From Bolinopsis microptera (lineage: Eukaryota > Ctenophora > Tentaculata > Lobata > Bolinopsidae), in the NCBI RefSeq assembly GCF_026151205.1, contig NC_087074.1, positions 4,588,001 through 4,652,000 on the forward strand: a DNA stretch of 64,000 nt, read 5' to 3'. The notes beneath the pieces are model-generated. The model did not search any database. It had not been told where the DNA came from and worked only from the letters and a program-made list of their open reading frames with translations. Numbering within the stretch: the stretch's first letter is position 1; every line of letters starts with the position of its first letter. This document shows positions 1-11,640 of the stretch, one piece after another. Both the position numbers and the translations under genes were made by a program.

Positions 1-3000
1 AACTGAGGAGGAGGAGAAGGAGGACTGAGGAGGACTGGTGAGGAGAAGGAGGCGGACTGAGGAGGAGGAGGAGGAGGAGAAGGACTAAAGAGGAGGAGGA
101 CCCAGGAGGAGGATAACTGAGGAGAAGGACCGATGAGGAGGAGGACAGAGGAGGAGGAGGAGAAGGACTGAGGAGGAGAAGGAGGACCCAGGAGGAGGAC
201 CCAGGAGGAGGAGCAGGAGGAGGAGCAGGAGGAGGACTGAGGATGAGGATGAGGGTGGCTGGGGGAGGACTGAGGAGGAGGAGGAAACCTGAGGAGGAGG
301 TGTAAGATGAGAAGGACTGAGGAGGAGGAGGAGGACTGAGGAGAAAGATGAGGAGGAGGACTGAGGAGAAAGATGAGGAAGAGGACTGAAGAGGGAGACT
401 GAGGAGGAGGAGGGGAGGCGGAGGAGGACTGAGGAGGATGACTGATGAGGAATGATGAGGAGAAGGAGGTGGATGAGGAGGATGAGGAGGACTAAGGAGA
501 AGGAGGAGAAGAAAGAGGACTGGTGAAAAGGATTGATGAGGAGGAGGATGATCAGGATGACCCAGGAGGAGGATATAGGAGGAGGACTGATGAGGATGAC
601 TGAGGATGAGGACTGAGGAGGAGGATGAGGAGGAGGATGAGGACTGAGGATGAGGACTGAGGAGGAGGAGGAGGACTGAGGAGGATGGCTGAGGATGATG
701 AATGAGAGGGAGGAGGAGGAGGAGGAGGAGTAAAACTGAGGAAGACTGAGAAGAAGGAGGAGGAGAACTGAGGAGGAGGACTGAAGAGGGGGACTGAGGA
801 AGAGGATGGGAGGCGGAGGAGGATTGAGGAGGATGACTGATGACTGGTGAGGAGGGGAAGGAGGTGGATGAGGAGGATGAGGAGGACTAAGGAGGAGGAG
901 AAAGAGGACTGGTGAAGGGGATTGATGAGGAGGAGGAGGAGGACTGATAAGGAGGAGGAGGAGGAGGACTGAGGATGAGGGGAAGGAGGTGGATAAGGAG
1001 GATGAGGAGGATGAGGAGGACTAAGGAGAAGGAGGAGGAGAAGGAGAAGGAGGACTGGTGAAGAGGATTGATGAGGAGGAGGAGGACTGATGAGGAGGAA
1101 GACTGAGGAGGACTGAGAAGGAGGAGGACTGAGGAGAACTGAGGAGGAGGAGGAGGACTGAATAGGAGGAGGAGGGGGACTGGGGGAGGACTGAAGAGGA
1201 GGACTAAGGAGAACGATGAGGAGGAGGACTGAGGAGGAGGGGAAGGAGGTGGATGAGGAGGATGAGGAGGATGAGGAGGACTGATGAGGAGGAGGACTGA
1301 GGAGTAGGAGTAGGAGGATGACTGAGGAGGGGAGGAGGAAGAGGACAAAGGAGGATCAGGATGACCCAGGAAGAGGACCCAGGAGGAGGAGGAGGACTGA
1401 GGAGGAGGAGGAGGAGGACTGAGAAGGAGGAGGACTGAGGAGAACTGAGGAGGAGGAGGACTAAGGAGAAATATGAGGAGAACTGACGAGGAAGATGAGG
1501 ACTGAGGAGGAGGAGGACTGAGGAGGATGGCTGAGGAGGATGACTGAGAGGGAGGAGGAGGAGTAAACCTGAGGAGGACTGAGGAGAAGTCTCAGAAGAA
1601 CTGAGGGGGAGGAGGACTAAGGAGAAATATGAGGAGGACTGACGAGGAAGATGAGGACTGAGGAGGAGGAGGACTGAGGAGGATGGCTGAGGAGGATGAC
1701 TGAGAGGGAGGAGTAAAACTGAGGAGGACTGAGGAGAAGGAGGATAAGGACTGAGGAGAACTGAGGAGTAGGACTGAAGAGGGGGACTGAGGAGGAGGAG
1801 GGGAGGCGGAGGAGGACTGAGGAGGATGACTGATGAGGAATGATGAGGAGGGGAAGGAGGTGGATGAGGAGGATGAGGAGGACTAAGGAGAAGGAGGAGG
1901 AGAAGGAGGACTGGTGAAGAGGATTGATGAAGAGGAGGAGGAGGTGGACTGAAGAGGAGATGACTGAGGAGGGGAGGAGGAAGAGGACTGAGGAGGATCT
2001 GGATGACCCAGGAGGATGACCCAGGAGGAGGACTGAGGAGGTTGACTGAGGAGGAGGAGGACTGAGGAGGAGGAGGACTGAGAAGGAGGACTGAGGAGTA
2101 CTGAGGAGGAGGAGGACTAAATATGAGGAGGAGGAGGGGGACTGGAGGAGGACTGAGGAGGGGGACTGATGAGGACTGAGGAGGAGGATGAGGACTGAGG
2201 AGGAGGAGGAGGACTGAGGAGGACTGAGGGGGATGGCTGAGGAGGATGACTGAGAGGGAGGAGGAGGAGGAGTAAAACTGAGGAGGACTGAGGAGAAGGA
2301 GGATGAGGACTGAGGAGGAGGACTGAAGAGGAGGACTGAGGAGGAGGAGGGGAGGCGGAGGAGGACGACTGATGAGGAATGATGAGGAGGGGAAGGAGGT
2401 GGATAAGGAGGATGAGGACTAAGGAGGAGGAGGAGGAGAAGGAGAAGGAGGACTGGTGAAGAGGATTGATGAGGAGGAGGAGGACCGAGAAGGAGGAGGA
2501 CTGAGGAGAACTGAGGAGGAGGAGGAGGACTGAATAGGAGGAGGGGGACTGGGGAGGACTGAGGAGGAGGACTGAGGACTGAAGAGGGGGAGGATGAAAA
2601 GGAGGGGAGGAGGAAGAAGACTGAGGAGGATCAGGCAGGATGACCCAGGAGGAGGACCCAGGAGGAGGACCCAGGAGGAGGACCCAGGAGGACTGAGGAG
2701 GATGACTGGGGAGGAGGAGGACTGAGGAGGAGGACTGAGGAGGACTGAGAAGGAGGAGAACTGAGGAGAACTGAGGAGGAGGAGGAGGACTGAATAGGAG
2801 GAGGAGGGGGACTGGGGGAGGACTGAGGAGGAGGACTAAGGAGAACGATGAGGAGGAGGACTGAGGAGGAGGACTGAGGACTGAAGAGGAGGAGGATGAA
2901 AAGGAGGAGGACTGATGAGGAGGGGGAGGAGGAGGGGAGGAGGAGGACTGAGGAGGAGGACTGAGGAGGTTGACTGAGGACGAGGACTGACAGGGAGGAG

Positions 3001-3783
3001 GAGGAGGAGGAAGACTGAGGAGGAGGAGGTAAAGGACTAAAGAGGAGAAAGAGGAGGACCCAGGAAGAGGACCCAGGAGGAGGACTGAGGAGGAAGAAGA
3101 GGAGGAGGAGGAGGAGGAGGAGGACTGAGGAGGAGGACTGAGGAGAAGGACTGAGGAGCATGGCTGAGGAGGTTGACTGAGGAGGAGGAGGAGGTAAAGG
3201 ACTAAAGAGGAGAAAGAGGAGGACCCAGGAAGAGGACCCAGGAGGAGGACTGAGGAGGAAGAAGAGGAGGAGGAGGAGGAGGAGGAGGACTGAGGAGGAG
3301 GACCCAGGATCGGAGGAGGACCCAGGAGGAGGACTGAGGAGGAGGAAGCTGGAAGAGGAGGAAGTGGAGGAGGAGGAGGAGGACTTAGGAGAACGATGAG
3401 GAGGAGGACTGAGGAGGAGGATTGAGGACTGAAGAGGAGGAGGATGAAAAGGAGGAGGACTGAGGAGGAGGGGGAGGAGGAGGAGGGGAGGAGGAGGACT
3501 GAGGAGGAGGAATGAGGAGGAGGACTGATGAGGATAGCTGAGGAGGTTGACTGAGGAGGAGGACTGACAGGGAGGAGGAAGACTGAGGAAGAGGAGGAGG
3601 TAAAGAACTGAAGAGAAGAAGGAGGAGGAGGACCCAGGAGGAGGATCCAGGAGGAGGACCCAGGAGGAGGACCCAGGAGGAGGACCCAGGAGGAGGACCC
3701 AGGAGGAGGACCCAGGAGGAGGACTGAGGAGGAGGAAGAGGAGGAGGAGGAGGAGGAGAAGGAGGAAGAGGAGGAGGAGGAAG
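1..3783. repeat. Polypurine (GGA-type) simple array, truncated by the window start
   Basis: The plus strand is almost wholly purine: runs of GGA and GAG broken by recurring words such as GACTGAGGAGGA, GACCCAGGAGGA and GGATGACTGA. Sub-blocks recur with variation (for example around 400-500, 800-900, 1800-1900 and 2340-2460), so it grew by local duplication. Long open frames on the minus strand, rich in Ser, Pro and Leu, follow from the CCT/TCC/CTC composition and lack any domain, so I do not call genes. Such strand asymmetry can form triplex (H-DNA) and G-rich structures. The array ends abruptly at AAGCATCTAA. Confidence 0.93.
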
Positions 3784-3794
3784 CATCTAAATGT

Positions 3795-3905
3795 TATTTC
3801 CATTTTTGTTATTTTTTGTCCGTTTTAGTCCGCTCTATTTTTTGTCTGTTTTGAAAATATAGGGTACCGAACGGACAAAAAATATGAGCCTCCCCCCCCC
3901 CCCTA
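3795..3905. repeat. Iterated TTTTTGTCCG motif block with a terminal C-run
   Basis: Several copies of the word TTTTTGTCCG (or TTTTTTGTCTG) are followed by the inverted form CGGACAAAAAAT, then by a run of about twelve C. A related block lies at 6239-6350 with a G-run on the opposite side; read in reverse complement it ends in the same CGGACAAAAAATA plus C-run arrangement. This looks like one end of a small inverted-repeat element sitting at the edge of a purine array. No coding potential. Confidence 0.6.
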
Positions 3906-3968
3906 ACATAGCCTGCATGAAGCAAATTTACATAGCATAAGATGAATTATTGAACGGTATGAACTACA

Positions 3969-4355
3969 AGGCATCATGTAGCCTCCAGGCTCGACAAACC
4001 CCGACAAACCCCGACAAACCCCGTCAAACCCCGACAAACCCCGACAAACCCCGACATATCCCGACAAACGGGGTTTGTCGAGGGGTTATGCCTAGGGCCC
4101 ACCGGCTACATGAGGCCTTCTTGTATAGTGTTTTTCCACGTAAAGCTTGATGACTCCGTCTCGGCTTTTTGTTGGGAGAGTCAAAAAAAAGAAAAAAAAA
4201 AAAAGCCTCCAGGCTCGACAAACCGGAAACCCCGTCAAACCCCGTCAAACCCTGACAAACCCCGACAAACCCCGACAAACCCTGACTAACCCCGACAAAC
4301 CCCGACGTGTCAAGATATGTCGTATCATGTCGGGCCCACCGGCTACATGATGCCT
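3969..4355. mobile_element. 387-bp MITE made of an iterated 10-bp word
   Basis: The termini are a 15-bp perfect inverted repeat, AGGCATCATGTAGCC at the left and its complement at the right, flanked by a 6-bp direct duplication ACTACA (3963-3968 and 4356-4361). Inside are two blocks of the decamer ACAAACCCCG (about 3991-4080 and 4213-4310). Each block is introduced by the same GCCTCCAGGCTCGAC segment and followed by GGGCCCACCGGCTACATGA, so the interior is itself a duplication. There is no transposase, so it is non-autonomous. The superfamily is unclear; a 6-bp duplication is unusual. Confidence 0.72.
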
Positions 4356-4361
4356 ACTACA

Positions 4362-4805
4362 GTCGTTCTAGCATTACAGTTTGAAATAACGTATCTAACG
4401 CTTTTAATAACACAACTGACGCTTTGAATCTTTGAATAACATAACCCAAGTGAGCGCTTGAAGTAGATCGCAGGGCAATTAGATTTAAAGAACGGTTACA
4501 AATCTTTATGATCTGATAATTTGGTAACAACGCTTTTCTTCTTGGTTACTGAACTAAAAGCAACGTCGGTGAATCATCACAAAACCCTCTGGGTAGCTGC
4601 TGTTGAAGATAGCTTGAAAAATAACGGCTCAGTTCCGAGATTTCCGAGGGTCAAGATCAGGCGAAGAGCATTGTGCCACTGTTGCAAAGAATGGTATTAT
4701 GTTTATACGTGAATTTTGAGCCTCCAAAGATTATTTGGATTTTTGTCGTTGGAATAAAACAACCATTTAAATTTTACATTTTCAAAAATTTGAGAAAAAT
4801 TTTAC
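4362..4805. other. Unassigned AT-rich interval
   Basis: No convincing gene or repeat seen. Short open frames here lack any recognisable domain. Confidence 0.4.
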
Positions 4806-5235
4806 CTTTCGTCCGATTCCGCTAATCCCGCCAAATCCCGCCAAATCCCGCCAAATCCCGCGTAATCCCGCGTAATCCCGCCAAATCCCGCGTAATTCCG
4901 CGTAATCCCGCCTAATCACGCCTAATTCCGCAAGTGCGGGGTTAGACGGAAATTGGCGGAGTTATGTGCTGCACCCCGCCTTGCTAACCCCGCTGTGCAG
5001 GGGGGCGCCGTCTTAGGGGGGCGCCAAATCGTTGTTTGAATGTGGGACAATTTCGAAAACTTAACTAAAGTACTAGCAAAATTGTGCGTTTTGCTCTAGA
5101 TACACACTTTTTTAGAGATTTTACCGGCGTATTCTTTAAAATCACATAATTTGTTCAATTTTAGGGAGGGGCACCAAAAGGGGAGGGGGCGCCAACAGGG
5201 GGGCGCTTTTTTCGGCAGGGGCGCGCCATCAGGCA
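4806..5235. repeat. Iterated CCAAATCCCG decamers followed by GGGGGCGCC repeats
   Basis: About 4815-4930 is a tandem array of the 10-mers CCAAATCCCG and CGTAATCCCG with variants. It is followed by inverted forms (GCGGGGTTAGACGG, ACCCCGCC). From 4998 to 5230 the word GGGGGCGCC or GGGGCGCGCC recurs at least five times. The block ends where LINE sequence starts near 5250, so it probably represents one or two small insertions in that LINE. Their ends were not resolved. Confidence 0.55.
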
Positions 5236-5249
5236 ACGTTACGCCACTG

Positions 5250-5795
5250 CTGTACGGAGAGGAATTTGCACTGCTCAACTGCTTTAAAGGACTTTTAATG
5301 ATTTGGTGGTCATCAGTATATAAATTTACAGCTGTTGAGCAATGAAACGCAAACATAATCTTAGCAAAATGAATATATTTCTTTTATCTTCAGCATTTAA
5401 TTAGTCACATAATCTCAAATTATTTGTTACATACCGTAGTAGTGTTGAAAGTATTAAAACTATATATAATGTATAGCCAAATATTTTAAATCCAAGTGCT
5501 TGGACTGTTTTATTGACCATTGTTAATGGTCTGGCCCGGCGCGCGCTACTTCGTAGCACTTGCCATCAGGCCATTTCGAGAAGAAAGCGGCGCGCGCTAC
5601 TTCGAAGAAATTTAGACGAGTAACATCCGTCAAACTGTTTTATAGATAGATCGGATGTAAAGATGCACAGGGCCTAAATCAGATCCTTGTGGGACACCGA
5701 ATTTAATAGTAATGGACTCAGATACAGTTTTTCCTAGTCTGATTCGCTGTGACCGTCCTGACAAGAAACTTTTGAACCATCTGAGTGCAGTACCG
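5250..5795 (-). pseudogene. CR1/L2-like LINE reverse-transcriptase fragment (left part)
   Basis: The minus strand reads through reverse-transcriptase sequence matching the better copies at 30770-31340 and 32471-34080. The shared stretch GATTTGGTGGTCATC covers the catalytic DD region and CACAGGGCCTAA...GATCCTTGTGGGACACC encodes the PQGSVLGPV region. It is interrupted by an insertion at about 5307-5477, by a 121-bp MITE at 5513-5633, and by the 7.2-kb element starting at 5796. The fragment resumes at 13016. Clearly non-functional. Confidence 0.8.
5513..5633 (-). mobile_element. 121-bp GCGCGC-rich MITE, copy 1
   Basis: The element sits in LINE sequence between direct copies of ACTGTTTTA (5504-5512 and 5634-5642), a 9-bp target-site duplication. 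The uninterrupted LINE target is visible near 31037. Imperfect terminal inverted repeats read TTGACCATTGTTA and TTGACGGATGTTA. The interior holds two copies of a GC-rich word, GGCGCGCGCTACTTCG. The same element lies in opposite orientation at 37543-37663 (also 121 bp) and at 36849-36956. Confidence 0.82.
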
Positions 5796-6238
5796 TAGGG
5801 CCTGTCGTGATATCATGGATCGCTTAGGTTCCACCAGGATCTGGTAGTCCTCATAATTCTGCGGCCTCTATGTATCGTCATCTTGCACAACTCCGAAAAA
5901 CCGTTGTGAGTTTGGCATGTGAAAATTTGCAGCCTTCCAGACATCGATTGGGTTAACGAGTTGTCGTCAGCACCTCAAGATCGGGTGACAGGGGGCTGAA
6001 CAGGCCAGAACCCAATTGATTGGGTCTGAGGTCACGTGATTATGAGCCTGAGGTCACGTGACTATGACGTCACCAGAGCTCGTACTCCGTTTCCCGCTCT
6101 TTGGACCAGGTGAGCTTACAGCTGTACTGTAGTTACATCCAATTACTAACCCCTAATAGAACGAAGATTTATTTTCTTTACATTGCATTCTTAACGGGTC
6201 GATTTCGAGTGACCAATAATCGTCGTGATGATATTTAT
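5796..6238 (+). repeat. Left terminal inverted repeat of the 7.2-kb element
   Basis: It pairs with 12325-13015. It contains two TCACGTGA palindromes (near 6032 and 6054) and a perfect TGACGTCA cyclic-AMP-response-type site at 6065-6072. All three are also present in the right arm (for example 12739-12746). If functional, these would be promoter-type sites inside the TIR. Confidence 0.85.
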
Positions 6239-6350
6239 GGGGGGGGGATCATGTTATTTTTTGTCCGTTTTTGTCCTTTTTTGTCCGTTAATTTTGTCCG
6301 TTTTGAAAATATAGGTAGGTACCAAACGGACAAAAACGGACAACTTTTTA
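6239..6350. repeat. Iterated TTTTTGTCCG block with a leading G-run
   Basis: A run of nine G is followed by ATCATGTTATTTTTTGTCCG and further TTTTTGTCCG copies, then by inverted ACGGACAAAAACGGAC. It is related to 3795-3905 and sits between the left TIR and the purine array. Confidence 0.6.
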
Positions 6351-6462
6351 TTTAAATTTTCTCCACAATTTGTAACAGGCTATCTGCAGAAATGGGTAGC
6401 CCGATTAATGACCATGGTCCTTTCTCAAATTTTTAATCCTCAATTAGGTACTAAGAATAGTC

Positions 6463-9400
6463 TAGGAGGAGGAGGAGGAAGGAGAAGGAGGAGGAGGACT
6501 TATGAAGAGGAGGAGGAGGAGTGAATAGGAGGAGGATGACTGAGGAGGAGGACTGATGAGGAGGAGGAGGACTGAGGAGGAGAAGGAGGACACAGGAGGA
6601 GGACCCAGGAGGAGGAGTAGGACCCAGGAGGAGGACTGAGAAGGAGGAGGACTGAGGAGAACTCAATAGGAGGAGGAGGGGGACTAGGGGAGGACTGGGG
6701 AGGAGGACTGAGGAGGAGGACTGAGGAGGACTGAGGAGGAGGAGGACTAAGGAGAAGGATGAGGAGGAGGACTGAGAAGGAGGATGAGGACTGAGGAGGA
6801 CTGAGGAGGATGGCTGAGGAGGATGACTGAGAGGGAAGAGAGGAGGACGAGGAGGAGGAGGACTGCGAGGAAGGAGGAGAAAGACTGAGAAGGAGAAGGA
6901 GGAGGACCTAGGAGGAGGACCCAAGAGGGGGAGGAGGAGGAGTAGGACTGAGGAGGAGGACTGAGGACTACTTAGAAGGAGGACTGAAGAGAACTGGGGA
7001 GGACGAGGACTGAATAGGAGGACGAGGAGGGGGACTGGGGAGGACTGACTACTGAGAAGGAGGAGGAGGACTGAGGACTACTTAGATGGAGGAGGACTGA
7101 AGAGAACTGGGGAGGAGGAGGACTGAATAGGAGGACGAGGAGTAGGAGTAGGAGGAGGACTGAGGAGGGGGGAAAAAGAGGACTGAGGAGGATCAGGATG
7201 ACCCAGGAGGAGGGCCCAGGAGGAGGAGGAGGACCCAGGAGGAGGAGGACTGAAAAAGAGGAGGACTGAGGAGAACTGAATAGGAGGAGGAGGAGGTAGA
7301 CTGAGGAGGACTGAGGAGGAGGACTGAGGAGGACTGAGGAGGAGAAAGACTGAGGAGAACTCAATAGGAAGAGGAGGAGGGGGACTAGGGGAGGACTGGG
7401 GAGGAGGACTGAGGAGGAGGACTGAGGAGGACTGAGGAGGAGGAGGACTAAGGAGAAGGATGAGGAGGAGGACTGAGAAGGAGGATGAGGACTGAGGAGG
7501 ATGGCTGAGGAGGATGACTGAGAGGGAAGAGGGGAGGACGAGGAGGAGGAGGACTGCGAGGAAGGAGGAGAAAGACTGAGAAGGAGAAGGAGGAGGACCT
7601 AGGAGGAGGACCCAAGAGGGGGAGGAGGAGGAGTAGGACTGAGGAGGAGGACTGACGACTACTTAGAAGGAGGACTGAAGAGAACTGGGGAGGACGAGGA
7701 CTGAATAGGAGGACGAGGAGGGGGACTGGGGAGGACTGACTACTGAGGAGGAGGAGGACTGAGGACTACTTAGAAGGAGGAGGACTGAAGAGAACTGGGG
7801 AGGAGGAGGACTGAATAGGAGGACGAGGAGTAGGAGTAGGAGGAGGACTGAGGAGGGGGGAAAAAGAGGACTGAGGAGGATCAGGATGACCCAGGAGGAG
7901 GGCCCAGGAGGAGGAGGAGGACCCAGGAGGAGAAGGACTGAAAAAGAGGAGGACTGAGGAGAACTGAATAGGAGGAGGAGGAGGTAGACTGAGGAGGACT
8001 GAGGAGGAGGACTGAGGAGGAGAAAGACTGAGGAGAACTCAATAGGAAGAGGAGGAGGGGGACTAGGGGAGGACTGGGGAGGAGGACTGAGGAGGAGGAC
8101 TGAGGAGGACTGAGGAGGAGGAGGACTAAGGAGAAGGATGAGGAGGAGGACTGAGAAGGAGGATGAGGACTGAGGAGGATGGCTGAGGAGGATGACTGAG
8201 AGGGAAGAGGGGAGGACGAGGAGGAGGAGGACTGCGAGGAAGGAGGAGAAAGACTGAGAAGGAGAAGGAGGAGGACCTAGGAGGAGGACCCAAGAGGGGG
8301 AGGAGGAGGAGTAGGACTGAGGAGGAGGACTGACGACTACTTAGAAGGAGGACTGAAGAGAACTGGGGAGGACGAGGACTGAATAGGAGGACGAGGAGGG
8401 GGGACTGGGGAGGACTGACTACTGAGGAGGAGGAGGACTGAGGACTACTTAGAAGGAGGAGGACTGAAGAGAACTGGGGAGGAGGAGGACTGAATAGGAG
8501 GACGAGGAGTAGGAGTAGGAGGAGGACTGAGGAGGGGGGAAAAAGAGGACTGAGGAGGATCAGGATGACCCAGGAGGAGGGCCCAGGAGGAGGAGGAGGA
8601 CCCAGGAGGAGGAGGACTGAAAAAGAGGAGGACTGAGGAGAACTGAATAGGAGGAGGAGGAGGTAGACTGAGGAGGACTGAGGAGGAGGACTGAGGAGGA
8701 CTGAGGAGGAGAAAGACTGAGGAGAACTCAATAGGAAGAGGAGGAGGGGGACTAGGGGAGGACTGGGGAGGAGGACTGAGGAGGAGGAGGACTGAGGAGG
8801 ACTGAGGAGGAGGAGGACTAAGGAGAAGGATGAGGAGGAGGACTGAGAAGGAGGATGAGGACTGAGGAGGATGGCTGAGGAGGATGACTGAGAGGGAAGA
8901 GGGGAGGACGAGGAGGAGGAGGACTGCGAGGAAGGAGGAGAAAGACTGAGAAGGAGAAGGAGGAGGACCTAGGAGGAGGACCCAAGAGGGGGAGGAGGAG
9001 GAGTAGGACTGAGGAGGAGGACTGACGACTACTTAGAAGGAGGACTGAAGAGAACTGGGGAGGACGAGGACTGAATAGGAGGACGAGGAGGGGGACTGGG
9101 GAGGACTGACTACTGAGGAGGAGGAGGACTGAGGACTACTTAGAAGGAGGAGGACTGAAGAGAACTGGGGAGGAGGAGGACTGAATAGGAGGACGAGGAG
9201 TAGGAGTAGGAGGAGGACTGAGGAGGGGGGAAAAAGAGGACTGAGGAGGATCAGGATGACCCAGGAGGAGGGCCCAGGAGGAGGAGGAGGACCCAGGAGG
9301 AGGAGGACTGAAAAAGAGGAGGACTGAGGAGAACTGAATAGGAGGAGGAGGAGGAAGACTGAGGAGGACTGAGGAGGAGGACTGAGGAGGACTGAGGAGG

Positions 9401-11640
9401 AGAAAGACTGAGGAGAACTCAATAGGAAGAGGAGGAGGGGGACTAGGGGAGGACTGGGGAGGAGGACTGAGGAGGAGGACTGAGGAGGGACTGAGGAGGA
9501 GGAGGACTAAGGAGAAGGATGAGGAGGAGGACTGAGAAGGAGGATGAGGACTGAGGAGGATGGCTGAGGAGGATGACTGAGAGGGAAGAGGGGAGGACGA
9601 GGAGGAGGAGGACTGCGAGGAAGGAGGAGAAAGACTGAGAAGGAGAAGGAGGAGGACCTAGGAGGAGGACCCAAGAGGGGGAGGAGGAGGAGTAGGACTG
9701 AGGAGGAGGACTGACGACTACTTAGAAGGAGGACTGAAGAGAACTGGGGAGGACGAGGACTGAATAGGAGGACGAGGAGGGGGACTGGGGAGGACTGACT
9801 ACTGAGGAGGAGGAGGACTGAGGACTACTTAGAAGGAGGAGGACTGAAGAGAACTGAGGAGGAGGACTGAGGAGGACTGAGGAGGAGGAGGACTAAGGAG
9901 AAGGATGAGGAGGAGGACTGAGAAGGAGGATGAGGACTGAGGAGGATGGCTGAGGAGGATGACTGAGAGGGAAGAGGGGAGGACGAGGAGGAGGAGGACT
10001 GCGAGGAAGGAGGAGAAAGACTGAGAAGGAGAAGGAGGAGGACCTAGGAGGAGGACCCAAGAGGGGGAGGAGGAGGAGTAGGACTGAGGAGGAGGACTGA
10101 CGACTACTTAGAAGGAGGACTGAAGAGAACTGGGGAGGACGAGGACTGAATAGGAGGACGAGGAGGGGGACTGGGGAGGACTGACTACTGAGGAGGAGGA
10201 GGACTGAGGACTACTTAGAAGGAGGAGGACTGAAGAGAACTGGGGAGGAGGAGGACTGAATAGGAGGACGAGGAGTAGGAGTAGGAGGAGGACTGAGGAG
10301 GGGGGAAAAAGAGGACTGAGGAGGATCAGGATGACCCAGGAGGAGGGCCCAGGAGGAGGAGGAGGACCCAGGAGGAGGAGGACTGAAAAAGAGGAGGACT
10401 GAGGAGAACTGAATAGGAGGAGGAGGAGGTAGACTGAGGAGGACTGAGGAGGAGGACTGAGGAGGACTGAGGAGGAGAAAGACTGAGGAGAACTCAATAG
10501 GAAGAGGAGGAGGGGGACTAGGGGAGGACTGGGGAGGAGGACTGAGGAGGAGGACTGAGGAGGACTGAGGAGGAGGAGGACTAAGGAGAAGGATGAGGAG
10601 GAGGACTGAGAAGGAGGATGAGGACTGAGGAGGATGGCTGAGGAGGATGACTGAGAGGGAAGAGGGGAGGACGAGGAGGAGGAGGACTGCGAGGAAGGAG
10701 GAGAAAGACTGAGAAGGAGAAGGAGGAGGACCTAGGAGGAGGACCCAAGCTCAAGAGGGGGGAGGAGGAGGAGTAGGACTGAGGAGGAGGACTGACGACT
10801 ACTTAGAAGGAGGACTGAAGAGAACTGGGGAGGGACGAGGACTGAATAGGAGGACGAGGAGGGGGACTGGGGAGGACTGACTACTGAAGTACTGAGGAGG
10901 AGGAGGACTGAGGACTACTTAGAAGGAGGAGGACTGAAGAGAACTGGGGAGGAGGAGGACTGAATAGGAGGACGAGGAGTAGGAGTAGGAGGACTGAGGA
11001 GGGGGGAAAAAGAGGACTGAGGAGGATCAGGATGACCCAGGAGGAGGGCCCAGGAGGAGGAGGAGGACCCAGGAGGAGGAGGACTGAAAAAGAGGAGGAC
11101 TGAGGAGAACTGAATATGAGGAGGAGGAGGTGGACTGAGGAGGACTGAGGAGGAGGACTGAGGAGGACTGAGGAGGAGAAAGACTGAGGAGAAGGAGGAG
11201 GACCTAGGAGGAGGACACAAGAGGGGGAGGAGGAGGAGTAGGACTGAGGAGGAGGACTGAGGACTACTTAGAAGGAGGAGGACTGAAGAGAACTGGGGAG
11301 GAGGAGGACTGAATAGGAGGACGAGGAGGGGGACTGGGGGAGGACTGACTACTGAGGAGGAGGACTGAGGATGACAGGGGAGGAGGAGAACTAAGGAGAA
11401 GGATGAGGAAGAGGACTGAGGAGGAGGACTGAGGACTGAGGAGGAAGAGGAGGAGGAGGGAGAGGAGGAGGACTGAGGAGGAGGACTGAGGAGGACTGAG
11501 GAGGAGTAGGAGGACTTAGGAGGACTGAGGAAGAGGAGGACTGAGGAGGACTGCACTGAGGAAGATGCCTGAAGAGGATGACTGAGGAGGAGGACTGAGA
11601 GGGAGGACGAGGACGACTGAGGAGAAGGAACATATGATGA
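6463..11640. repeat. Purine array with a ~690-bp higher-order repeat
   Basis: The landmark GACTACTTAGAAGGAGGACT recurs at about 6964, 7655, 8333, 9025, 9714, 10100, 10795 and 11260. Spacings are close to 690 bp except for one shortened unit (386 bp) and a truncated final one. A second landmark, GATCAGGATGACCCAGG, recurs at about 7191, 7879, 8558, 9249, 10324 and 11025 with the same period. Copies are nearly identical, implying recent unequal exchange or amplification. Minus-strand Ser/Pro/Leu-rich open frames repeat with the array and are compositional artefacts. Confidence 0.92.

Noticed and set aside
3985-4320. A CRISPR-like array of 10-mers
   Set aside because: Repeats are directly adjacent with no unique spacers, and the setting is an animal genome; it is a tandem repeat inside a MITE.
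6101-6355. Open frames crossing the left TIR
   Set aside because: No domain, and the frame crosses the TIR boundary and the G-run; treated as chance.
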